NCBI GenBank assembly: GCA_003452965.1
Contig: DMMW01000041.1
Span: forward strand, 5,268-30,804
Direction of reading: 5' to 3'
Length of the DNA: 25,537 nucleotides
DNA from: Elusimicrobiota bacterium
GTDB taxonomy: Bacteria; Elusimicrobiota; UBA8919
Shown here: piece by piece, positions 1 through 7,573 of the stretch
Position numbering within the stretch: the first letter of the stretch is position 1
Layout of the letters: each line of letters begins with the position of its first letter
Translations under genes and position numbers: made by a program
Notes under the pieces: generated by a model
Databases searched by the model: none
What the model saw: only the letters and a program-made list of their open reading frames with translations
Told to the model about the DNA's origin: nothing

Positions 1-1164
1 TTTTTTATTGGGAGAGATAGGGAAGCAAGAAGGGCGTATGGATTTGACGAGATAGCACTTGTACCTTCAACAAAAACAATTGATATTGAAGATGTAGATG
101 TTACAACGAAAATAGGAAATTATGAATTGAAAGTTCCTATTTTAGCTTCTGCAATGGATGGAGTTGTTGATGTTAATTTTGCAATAGCGTTGGGAAAGCT
201 TGGAGGTCTTGCGGTATTAAACTTGGATGGTGTACAAACTAGGTACGAAAATTCCGAAGAAGCAATCGATAAAATAAGAAAAGCTTGTGAAATAAAGGAC
301 AGAAAATCCACTGAAATTATTCAAAAAATTTATGAAGAACCGGTAAAAGAGAAGCTGATTTCAAAAAGAATATCCGAAATAAAAAAAGCAGGTGTCTTAG
401 CTGCTGTTTCAACGATACCTAAAAACGCTGAGAGATATTCAAATATATCTCAGGAAGCGGGTTGCGATGTATTTGTAATACAATCCACGGTTACTTCTGT
501 AAACTTTATATCGAGCAGACAAGAAAAAGTTGATTTAAAGAAAATATGCGGTTCACTTAAAATTCCGGTAATAATAGGTAATACCGTTACATATGCAGCT
601 ACACTTGATTTAATGGAAACCGGTTGTGCAGGAATACTTGTAGGTGTTGGACCTGGCGCTGCATGTACAACAAGAGGTGTCTTGGGAATAGGTGTTCCTC
701 AGGTAACCGCGATAGTTGATTGTGCATCTGCACGAGATTTTTATCTCAAAAAAACTGGTAGGTATGTTTCCATAATTGCAGATGGCGGCATGGTTACTGG
801 CGGTGATATATGTAAAGCATTTGCATGCGGTTCGGATGCAGTTATGATAGGTTCCGGTTTTGCACGTTCCGAAGAATCTCCGGGCAAGGGCTATCATTGG
901 GGTATGGCAACAAGTCATAAGAATCTACCGCGAGGAACCGGTATTCATGTTGGATTAACTGGCAAACTGAAAGATATACTCTTAGGACCCGCAAGAACCG
1001 ATGATGGGACTCAGAATTTAGTTGGTGCGTTACAGACAAGCATGGGTTCGCTTGGGGTAAGAAATGTTAAGGAAATGCAACTTGTGGAGATAGTTATAGC
1101 ACCCGAAATAAAACACGAAGGTAAAATAATGCAGAAGATGCAGCGTGTCGGAATGGGTAAATAA
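1..1164 (+). CDS. GuaB3-like IMP dehydrogenase family protein (5' end missing)
   Basis: The reading frame is open from base 1, so the gene begins just outside the window; the first visible residues (FFIGRDREARRAYGFDE) match the extreme N-terminus of the family, so only a few codons should be missing. About 387 residues are visible. It is a TIM-barrel IMPDH/GMP reductase family protein. The catalytic loop GPGAACTTRG has its cysteine codon at 664-666, followed by the phosphate-binding DGG and GSD..MIGS segments. The CBS pair that splits canonical GuaB (about 490 aa) is absent, and the short architecture and N-terminal pattern match the GuaB3 group. From memory, cyanobacterial GuaB3 has been reported as a working IMP dehydrogenase while the role of other members is unsettled. 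Lying before guaA, it probably makes XMP from IMP. A GMP reductase role cannot be excluded. Confidence 0.88.
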   Translation, partial: FFIGRDREARRAYGFDEIALVPSTKTIDIEDVDVTTKIGNYELKVPILASAMDGVVDVNFAIALGKLGGLAVLNLDGVQTRYENSEEAIDKIRKACEIKDRKSTEIIQKIYEEPVKEKLISKRISEIKKAGVLAAVSTIPKNAERYSNISQEAGCDVFVIQSTVTSVNFISSRQEKVDLKKICGSLKIPVIIGNTVTYAATLDLMETGCAGILVGVGPGAACTTRGVLGIGVPQVTAIVDCASARDFYLKKTGRYVSIIADGGMVTGGDICKAFACGSDAVMIGSGFARSEESPGKGYHWGMATSHKNLPRGTGIHVGLTGKLKDILLGPARTDDGTQNLVGALQTSMGSLGVRNVKEMQLVEIVIAPEIKHEGKIMQKMQRVGMGK

Positions 1165-1186
1165 CTCAAGGCAGGTGAGAGCGTAT

Positions 1187-1261
1187 AGAGGATAGGGAAT
1201 AGAGAATAGTATAAGGTATTTATTCTTGTTACTAACCCCTAATCTCTAATCTCTAACCTCT
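1187..1261. repeat. Imperfect long inverted repeat between guaB3-like gene and guaA
   Basis: A 23-base purine-rich arm (1187-1209, built of GATAG/GAATAG words) is matched by a pyrimidine-rich arm (1239-1261, built of CTAATCT/CTAACCTCT words) on the same strand, with about 18 of 23 positions complementary and a 29-base spacer. In RNA this would be a long AU-rich hairpin ending 11 bases before the guaA start. No Shine-Dalgarno sequence is visible between it and guaA. Confidence 0.6.
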
Positions 1262-1272
1262 GAATTTAAATA

Positions 1273-2799
1273 ATGATAATAATACTAGATTTTGGGTCGC
1301 AGTATACGCATTTAATAGCACGAAGAATCCGTGAAATGAACGTATTTTCAGAGGTTCTTCCATATAATGCCGATATAGCCGAAATACTTAAAAAGGAACC
1401 TTCAGGAATTATTTTATCAGGCGGACCTGCATCAGTAATGTCAAAAAGTGCACCTACATGCGATGATTACATTTTCAAACTTGGAATTCCCATTTTAGGT
1501 GTATGCTATGGAATGCAGCTTATTGCAAAGATGTTCGGAGGCGAGGTTGTAAAAGGAAGCTTACGTGAATACGGAAAATCAAAATTATTTATAGATAAAA
1601 AAGATATATTTTTTGATAAGACCCCAAAAAATTTCAATGTATGGATGAGTCATTCCGATAGAATAAAAACTCTTCCGAAAGGATTCACTAAAATAGCGCG
1701 TTCAGAAAATATCAATTGTGCAGCATTTGCAAATATCGAAAATAAAATTTATGGTGTTCAGTTCCACCCGGAAGTGGTTCATACCGAATTCGGTAAAAAT
1801 TTGCTTAATAATTTTGTTTTAAAAATTTGCAAAGCAAAAAGGGATTGGGATTTAAAGTCATTTGTAGAAGAGCAGATTGAAGAGATAAGAAAAAAAGTCG
1901 GAAATTCCAATGTAATATGCGGAGTCTCTGGTGGAGTTGATTCGTCAATTGCCGCAGTAATAATACATAAAGCGATAGGTAAAAAACTAGTGGCAATTTT
2001 TGTTGATAACGGACTTCTAAGAAAAGAAGAGGGTGAAAGGGTAAAACATGTATTTCAAAAAGAATTTAAAATGAATATGCGTTTTGTTGATGCAAAGGAT
2101 ATATTTTTAAAAGAACTTGAAAGTGTGGTTGATCCTGAAAAAAAGAGAAAAATTATAGGAAGAGTCTTTATTGAAGTGTTTGAAAAAGAAGCTAAAAAAA
2201 TTAAAAATGTAAAATTCTTGGCTCAGGGCACTCTTTATCCGGATGTCATAGAATCGCTGCCCGTAAAGGGTCCATCTGCTACAATAAAATCGCATCATAA
2301 TGTCGGTGGACTTCCGGAGAAAATGAAACTTTCTCTTATTGAACCGTTGAGATATCTTTTTAAAGATGAAGTTAGAATTATCGGGCACAAATTAAATGTT
2401 CCTGACGAGCTTGTTAACAGACAGCCGTTTCCCGGTCCGGGTCTTGCAATAAGGATTATGGGCGAAATAAATGAAGAGAGATTAAATATATTAAAAGAAG
2501 CAGACTGGATTTTAATTGATGAAATGAAAAAATCCGGTTATTACTATAAGGTCTGGCAGTCATTTGCGATACTAATTCCTGTTAAAACAGTCGGTGTTAT
2601 GGGCGATGAAAGAACTTACGAAAGTGTAATAGCTGTCAGAATCGTTGAGAGTTTGGATGGTATGACAGCCGACTTTACAAAAATGCCGTATGACTTGCTT
2701 CAAAAAATATCAACAAGAATCGTGAACGAAGTAAAAGGCGTAAACAGAGTTGTTTATGATATAACATCAAAACCGCCCGCAACAATAGAATGGGAATAA
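1273..2799 (+). CDS. guaA: GMP synthase (glutamine-hydrolysing)
   Basis: Converts XMP to GMP using ATP and glutamine-derived ammonia in the cytoplasm. The 508-residue length is normal for the single-chain enzyme. Residues 1-190 are a class I glutamine amidotransferase domain with nucleophile Cys78 in GVCYGMQ and His165/Glu167 in GVQFHPEV. The ATP pyrophosphatase P-loop SGGVDSS is at 219-225. The C-terminal dimerisation domain ends in the family-typical DITSKPPATIEWE. It follows the GuaB3-like gene, so both steps from IMP to GMP are adjacent. The ATG at 1273 fits the family N-terminus (ILDFGSQY), but no clear Shine-Dalgarno motif precedes it; the region just upstream is the right arm of an inverted repeat. 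Confidence 0.97.
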   Translation: MIIILDFGSQYTHLIARRIREMNVFSEVLPYNADIAEILKKEPSGIILSGGPASVMSKSAPTCDDYIFKLGIPILGVCYGMQLIAKMFGGEVVKGSLREYGKSKLFIDKKDIFFDKTPKNFNVWMSHSDRIKTLPKGFTKIARSENINCAAFANIENKIYGVQFHPEVVHTEFGKNLLNNFVLKICKAKRDWDLKSFVEEQIEEIRKKVGNSNVICGVSGGVDSSIAAVIIHKAIGKKLVAIFVDNGLLRKEEGERVKHVFQKEFKMNMRFVDAKDIFLKELESVVDPEKKRKIIGRVFIEVFEKEAKKIKNVKFLAQGTLYPDVIESLPVKGPSATIKSHHNVGGLPEKMKLSLIEPLRYLFKDEVRIIGHKLNVPDELVNRQPFPGPGLAIRIMGEINEERLNILKEADWILIDEMKKSGYYYKVWQSFAILIPVKTVGVMGDERTYESVIAVRIVESLDGMTADFTKMPYDLLQKISTRIVNEVKGVNRVVYDITSKPPATIEWE

Positions 2800-2818
2800 A
2801 ATAAGGGGAAATTAAATA

Positions 2819-3637
2819 ATGAATAATGGAAACATACCGGTATTTTTAGTTGAAGGGGAAACATTACCTGAGGTTTGGGAAAAGGCGATATTAAAAACAT
2901 GGAACGAAGGTGCGCAGGTAAAAACGGAATATGATAAACCGGGCGATTCGCCAAGCAGGGATTGCACTATGATAATGGTTTGTCAAAACCCGTTTAAAGA
3001 ACCAAGAATACACAGGTGTTTCCCGGCAGGACTGGATACTCTTGAGATATACAGGCAGGAAGTTGTTGACGGTATTCATGACCACTGGATAAATCCTGCC
3101 GAGCATAAATGGACATATACTTATCACGAAAGGATATTTTCTTATAAAATAGAAGGAAAAGTTATAAATCAGATAAATTATATTATTGATAAACTTTCAA
3201 AAACCTCTTATTCACGCCGAGCACAGGCGATAACATGGAACGTGGGGTATGACCCGCAAACATATGATCCACCATGTCTTCAGAGAATATGGTTTAGAAT
3301 GTTGGAAAATGAGAACAAAGAACTTGTTTTAAATATGAATACAAACTGGCGTTCAAGAGATGGTTACAAAGCAGCATTTATGAATATATTTGCCTTAACT
3401 GACTTGCAAAGAATTGTTGCAGACAAAATTTCAAAAAATATAAACAAAAAGGTAATAGTTGGTAGATATACGGATATCGCGGACAGTTTTCATATTTATG
3501 GTAGTTATTATAAAGAATTTGAAGGATTTATGAAAACGCTTGAAAAAAGAAGTTTTGAGGAACGGACTTGGGATAGCGAATATGCTGAGCCGATATTTGA
3601 AGAAGCTAGAGAAAAACTTAGAAAGGAGACAAAATAA
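2819..3637 (+). CDS. Thymidylate synthase family protein (ThyA-like)
   Basis: Probably methylates dUMP to dTMP with methylene-tetrahydrofolate. The 272 residues align with the C-terminal core of ThyA: SRRAQAITWN (132-141) resembles the arginine pair that contacts phosphate, Cys153 in DPPCLQ is the expected nucleophile, RSRD (178-181) and Asn189 sit at the same spacing as Arg166/Asp169/Asn177 of the E. coli enzyme, and HIY (225-227) matches the HxY dUMP contact. Asn189 argues for dUMP rather than dCMP. The residue after the nucleophile is Leu, not the usual His, and the N-terminal third is not like classical ThyA. It may belong to the divergent methanogen-like branch. An AAGGGGA-type ribosome site precedes the ATG. 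Its place between guaA and purC suggests co-expression with purine genes. The family is well supported, the exact reaction less so. Confidence 0.82.
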   Translation: MNNGNIPVFLVEGETLPEVWEKAILKTWNEGAQVKTEYDKPGDSPSRDCTMIMVCQNPFKEPRIHRCFPAGLDTLEIYRQEVVDGIHDHWINPAEHKWTYTYHERIFSYKIEGKVINQINYIIDKLSKTSYSRRAQAITWNVGYDPQTYDPPCLQRIWFRMLENENKELVLNMNTNWRSRDGYKAAFMNIFALTDLQRIVADKISKNINKKVIVGRYTDIADSFHIYGSYYKEFEGFMKTLEKRSFEERTWDSEYAEPIFEEAREKLRKETK

Positions 3638-3639
3638 TA

Positions 3640-4497
3640 ATGGATGCAAAAAAGATATATAGTGGTAAGGTTCGGGATGTATACAAAGTTGGAGAAGATA
3701 AATTACTTATTGTAGCAACAGACAGGATTTCTTGTTTTGATTTTATACTTCCGACTTTAGTTCCTGATAAAGGTAAGATTTTAACAAAAATTTCAGTTTT
3801 CTGGTTCAATTATTTAAAAGATATAATTGAAAATCATTTGATTTCATCTGACATAAATGAAATATCCAAAATAATTCCTAATGATATTGCGAAAGATTTG
3901 GGTGGTCGTTCAATGCTTGTTAAAAAAGGAAAACGTGTTGATATAGAAGTAATTATTCGTGGATATTTGTCAGGAAGCGCCTGGAAAGAGTATCAAAAAT
4001 CCAGTAGTGTTTGTGGTATTAAATTACCCATGGGATTGAAAGAATCTGAAAAACTTCCGGAAATAATTTTCACACCATCTACGAAAGCTCCGGATGGTGA
4101 ACATGATATAAATATAACTGAAAAAGAAGCAGAGAAAATTGCAGGTAAAGATATTATTAAGATTATTAAAGAAAAAAGTATTTTAATATATAAAAAAGCA
4201 TCTGAGTATGCATTATCAAAAGGGATAATAATTGCAGACACTAAGTTTGAATTCGGAATTGTTGATGGTAAAGTAATATTAATAGATGAAATATTCACAC
4301 CCGATTCTTCAAGGTTCTGGGACAAGGAAAAATATTTGCCCGGCAAATCACAGGAAAATTTTGACAAGCAGTTTGTCCGCGACTATTTAATTTCTATAAA
4401 CTGGAACAAGCAACCGCCTGTGCCGGAACTCCCGAAAGATATTGTTGATAAAACCAAGGCAAGATACCTTGAAGTTCAGAGGAGATTATGTGAGTAA
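3640..4497 (+). CDS. purC: Phosphoribosylaminoimidazole-succinocarboxamide (SAICAR) synthase
   Basis: Joins CAIR and aspartate with ATP to give SAICAR, a late step of IMP synthesis. Visible family signatures are SGKVRDVY at 8-15, the ATP-site stretch LLIVATDRIS, IIRGYLSGSAWKEY, APDGEHDINIT, and TKFEFGI followed by DEIFTPDSSRFW near the C-terminus. At 285 residues it belongs to the longer SAICAR synthase type (about 290-300 aa). A GAAAGGAG ribosome site (3621-3628) lies about 11 bases before the ATG. Its last codons overlap the start of purS by 8 bases, which suggests coupled translation. The product of PurE in this window is its substrate. Confidence 0.97.
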   Translation: MDAKKIYSGKVRDVYKVGEDKLLIVATDRISCFDFILPTLVPDKGKILTKISVFWFNYLKDIIENHLISSDINEISKIIPNDIAKDLGGRSMLVKKGKRVDIEVIIRGYLSGSAWKEYQKSSSVCGIKLPMGLKESEKLPEIIFTPSTKAPDGEHDINITEKEAEKIAGKDIIKIIKEKSILIYKKASEYALSKGIIIADTKFEFGIVDGKVILIDEIFTPDSSRFWDKEKYLPGKSQENFDKQFVRDYLISINWNKQPPVPELPKDIVDKTKARYLEVQRRLCE

Positions 4498-4957
4498 TTA
4501 CAAGATTTTAATTGAGCATAAAGAAAATGTTTTTGATGCCGAGTCAAAAAGAACTAAAAATGACATTATAGATTTAGGCATTAAAGGTATAAAATCAGTT
4601 AAAGTTTTCCAGATATATGAAATTAAGGGTGATATTTTACTACAAGAAATTGAAAAAATATCTAATGATTTATTACTTGACCCGATAACTCAAAATATAA
4701 TTATAAATCCTGATTCTAAAGATAGTGGTGTTTCAGTTGAGGTATATTATAAAAGTGGTGTTACCGATGCAGTAGCTGATACGGTAAAATTTGGTATTAA
4801 AGATATGAATATCAATAAAGAATTGGATGTTCGCACCGGTAAGAAGTATTTATTAAAAGGTAAATTATTATCGCAAAATATAAAAAAAATAGCAGAAAAA
4901 ATTCTATCAAATACAGTTGTGCAAGAATATAAAATAGAGACAGGGAAAGCGTTATAG
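4490..4957 (+). CDS. purS: FGAM synthase subunit PurS, tandem two-domain form
   Basis: Small subunit of phosphoribosylformylglycinamidine synthase, which helps PurL and PurQ pass ammonia. I chose the GTG at 4490 because AGAGGAGA (4478-4485) sits just upstream and the PurS fold starts at once (SNYKILIEHK); an in-frame ATG at 4442 would add 16 unrelated residues. At 155 residues the protein is about twice the usual 80. Residues 3-72 and 82-150 each look like one PurS unit, the first ending LLLDPITQNI and the second ILSNTVVQEYKIE, equivalent to the normal single-domain ending (L.NPVIE.Y). Two fused PurS domains occur with the PurSL type of enzyme, whose PurL part is the next gene here. It overlaps purC by 8 bases. 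Confidence 0.85.
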   Translation: MSNYKILIEHKENVFDAESKRTKNDIIDLGIKGIKSVKVFQIYEIKGDILLQEIEKISNDLLLDPITQNIIINPDSKDSGVSVEVYYKSGVTDAVADTVKFGIKDMNINKELDVRTGKKYLLKGKLLSQNIKKIAEKILSNTVVQEYKIETGKAL

Positions 4958-5002
4958 GGTTATAGAGTTTTAGGGTTGTAGGGTTGTAGGGTTATAGGTT
5001 TG
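4955..5002 (+). repeat. Six-unit octamer tandem array, TAGGGTTR-like
   Basis: Six consecutive 8-base units, read from 4955: TAGGGTTA, TAGAGTTT, TAGGGTTG, TAGGGTTG, TAGGGTTA, TAGGTTTG. The first three bases are also the purS stop codon. A complementary ACTCTATAAC word occurs near 5211-5220, so the two ends of the purS-purL gap could pair. Confidence 0.75.
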
Positions 5003-5090
5003 ATAGAATCGTGATATTGCGCGATTGTGCGTTAGTGGGATAGGATAGGATTTTTTATTTAATAATTTAACATATTCTATCGCACAATCT

Positions 5091-5146
5091 CCCACCACTT
5101 CCGCCACTGATGCACCGGCGGACAGGAAATCTTCGGTGGGCAGGCA
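5091..5146 (+). repeat. Dispersed GC-rich palindromic repeat, family A copy 1
   Basis: Copy of a roughly 55-base element sharing the words CACTTCCGCCACT, CGGCGGACAGG and GGTGGGCAGGCAC with the copies at 9177 and 17196. Internal TCCGCC/GGCGGA and outer CCCACC/GGTGGG arms make it a nested palindrome. It stands out as GC-rich in an AT-rich region. It lies in the purS-purL gap, downstream of another inverted pair (GATTGTGCG near 5022 and CGCACAATC near 5081). Confidence 0.8.
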
Positions 5147-5230
5147 CGACCCCGCTATCGCACACTTTTAAAAAGTCAATTAACTCTAGAAACTTAATGA
5201 ACGCTATGAACTCTATAACTAATAGATTTT

Positions 5231-7573
5231 ATGGTTGACGTCAAGACTATTGATATTTTAAGCGCAGACGAAGCTCAGCTTCAAGAGATGAGCAGGAAAT
5301 ATCTTTTATCCCTGAATCTTGAAGAAATGTTAGTTGTACAAAAATATTTCAAAGATTTAGGCAAAAATCCGACTGATGTTGAGATTGAAACTATAGCTCA
5401 GACCTGGTCGGAACACTGCAAGCATAAAACACTTACAAGTTCTATTGATTTTAATTATACAAAGATTGGCGGCAAGCCGCAAAAAAAGTTTTATAAAAAT
5501 CTTTTAAAAGATACAATATTTAGAATTACAAAAGAGTTAAATAAAAAATGGTGTATCTCAGTATTTCAGGACAACGCAGGAGTTATAGAGTTTGATGAAA
5601 AGAATGCGGTTGCTTTTAAAGTAGAAACACATAATCATCCTTCCGCGATAGAACCATATGGCGGTGCAGGTACCGGTATCGGTGGAGTTATCAGGGATAT
5701 TTTAGGTGTCGGGCTCGGTGCAAAACCAATAATGAATACCGATGTTTTCTGTTTCGGTCCCGATGATTATCCTCAGAAAAAAGTTCCGAAAGGCGTTTTG
5801 CATCCAAAGAGAGTTTTTAAGGGAGTTGTCTCGGGTGTTAGGGATTACGGAAATAGAATGGGAATTCCTACTGCAAATGGTACAATATTATTTGACGATG
5901 GTTATGTTTTTAATCCGCTTGTATATTGCGGAACGGTCGGAATTTTACCAAAAGATAAGGCATTTAAAAAAGTTTTACCCGGTGATATAATTTTAGCGGT
6001 TGGTGGGAAAACAGGTAGGGATGGTATTCACGGAGCAACGTTTTCTTCGCTTTCTCTTGACGAAAATGTATCATCCACCGTTGTTCAGATTGGGAATCCA
6101 ATCGTAGAAAAAAAAGTTTTGGATACAATGCTGATTGCAAGAGATAAAAATTTATATAATGCTGTAACCGATTGCGGTGCAGGCGGTTTCTCTTCGGCAA
6201 TCGGCGAACTCGCAATATTTTCAAACGGTGCAAAAGTGTATCTTGAAAAAGCTCCACTGAAGTATAAAGGGCTTCAGCCCTGGGAAATATGGATTTCGGA
6301 AGCACAGGAAAGAATGGTTTTTGCGGTACCAAAAAACAATTTGGAAGAAATTTTAAAAATATTTACTGATGAAGATGTGGAAGCCACTGTTTTAGGCGAA
6401 TTTAACAACACAGGAAAACTTGAGGTTTTCTATGATAGCAAAATAGTATGTTCTTTGGATATGGAATTTCTCCATGATGGAATACCAAAACGTAATAAAG
6501 TTGCGGTCTGGAACGAAAAAAAATCAACTATCAAAAAAATAAAAAGTAAAAATCCTGCAAGTAGATTAAAGGAAATTTTATCATCGCTCAATGTTTGTTC
6601 CAAGGAGTGGGTTATACGGCAATACGACCACGAAGTTCAGGCACAAACAGTTATAAAACCCCTGGTTGGAATAAAAAATGACGGACCTTCAGATGCTGCT
6701 GTTTTGAAACCTTCATCAGATTCTGAAAAAGGTATTGTGGTCTCAAACGGCGTAAATCTCCACGGGAAAAAAGATGCATATTCAATGGCTGTATCCGCAA
6801 TAGATGAAGCACTTAGAAATGTGATAGCAGTTGGAGGTAATTTAAAAAAGACGGCGCTTCTTGATAATTTTTGTTGGGGTGCGTTGGATACTCCGGAACA
6901 AATGGGTGAAATTGTAATGGCGTGTGAAGCGTGCTATGATATGGGAAAAATTTTCGAGACGCCTTTTATTTCCGGAAAAGACAGTTTGAATAATAAATAC
7001 AAGTTGGGTTCTAAAACACTCTCAATACCACCGACATTGCTAATTTCGGCAATTTCAGTTATTGATGATATAAAAAAATGTATTACAATGGATTTAAAAA
7101 AATCAGGGAATCCTGTTTATATAGTTGGAATAACTAAAGATGAAATATTACCCAAGGTTGACTTTGTAAATGCCAAAAAACAAATGAGTGCCTTGCAAGA
7201 AGCAATAGAACAAGAAACTGTAGATTCCTGTCATGACTGTTCAGAAGGCGGAATATCTGTGGCGTGCAGTGAAATGTGTTTTTCCGGCGGGTTAGGTATG
7301 GAAATAGACCTGAGAGACGTCCCAGTTGAGAATATAAAATCGGATGAAACAATACTTTTTTCAGAATCAAATAGTAGGTTTATTGTTGAAGTAAAAAAGG
7401 AAAAAGAAAATGAATTTAACAAAATTTTAAAAGGTACTAATTTTTCAAAAATTGGTAAAGTTATTATAAACAAAAAATTTATTGTAAATGGGATTAAGAA
7501 AAAATCAGTAATTAACTCCGATATATCAGAGTTAAAAAACAGTTGGCAGAAGAGATTAGGTAATTATGATTAA
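5231..7573 (+). CDS. purL: FGAM synthase subunit PurL (PurSL-type)
   Basis: Catalytic synthetase subunit converting FGAR, ATP and ammonia to FGAM, working with PurS and PurQ. Signatures include TWSEHCKHKT (58-67), the nucleotide-binding HNHPSAIEPYGGAGTGIGG (134-152), DCGAGGFSSAIGE in the middle, SGKDSLNN, and HDCSEGGISVACSE near the C-terminus. At 780 residues it is longer than the usual 730-740, with an insertion after EHCKHKT (about residues 70-125, KELNKKWCISVFQDNAGV) typical of the PurL part of PurSL fusions. Its first 40 residues resemble the linker joining PurS and PurL in those fusions. No glutaminase domain is present; purQ supplies it. No clear ribosome site precedes the ATG at 5231. 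It overlaps pyrG by 8 bases. Confidence 0.95.
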   Translation: MVDVKTIDILSADEAQLQEMSRKYLLSLNLEEMLVVQKYFKDLGKNPTDVEIETIAQTWSEHCKHKTLTSSIDFNYTKIGGKPQKKFYKNLLKDTIFRITKELNKKWCISVFQDNAGVIEFDEKNAVAFKVETHNHPSAIEPYGGAGTGIGGVIRDILGVGLGAKPIMNTDVFCFGPDDYPQKKVPKGVLHPKRVFKGVVSGVRDYGNRMGIPTANGTILFDDGYVFNPLVYCGTVGILPKDKAFKKVLPGDIILAVGGKTGRDGIHGATFSSLSLDENVSSTVVQIGNPIVEKKVLDTMLIARDKNLYNAVTDCGAGGFSSAIGELAIFSNGAKVYLEKAPLKYKGLQPWEIWISEAQERMVFAVPKNNLEEILKIFTDEDVEATVLGEFNNTGKLEVFYDSKIVCSLDMEFLHDGIPKRNKVAVWNEKKSTIKKIKSKNPASRLKEILSSLNVCSKEWVIRQYDHEVQAQTVIKPLVGIKNDGPSDAAVLKPSSDSEKGIVVSNGVNLHGKKDAYSMAVSAIDEALRNVIAVGGNLKKTALLDNFCWGALDTPEQMGEIVMACEACYDMGKIFETPFISGKDSLNNKYKLGSKTLSIPPTLLISAISVIDDIKKCITMDLKKSGNPVYIVGITKDEILPKVDFVNAKKQMSALQEAIEQETVDSCHDCSEGGISVACSEMCFSGGLGMEIDLRDVPVENIKSDETILFSESNSRFIVEVKKEKENEFNKILKGTNFSKIGKVIINKKFIVNGIKKKSVINSDISELKNSWQKRLGNYD

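Noticed and set aside
4442..4489. Upstream ATG start for purS
   Set aside because: It lies inside purC, lacks a ribosome site and adds residues unlike PurS; GTG 4490 has AGAGGAGA upstream.
4955..5002. CRISPR-like array
   Set aside because: Units are contiguous 8-mers without spacers.
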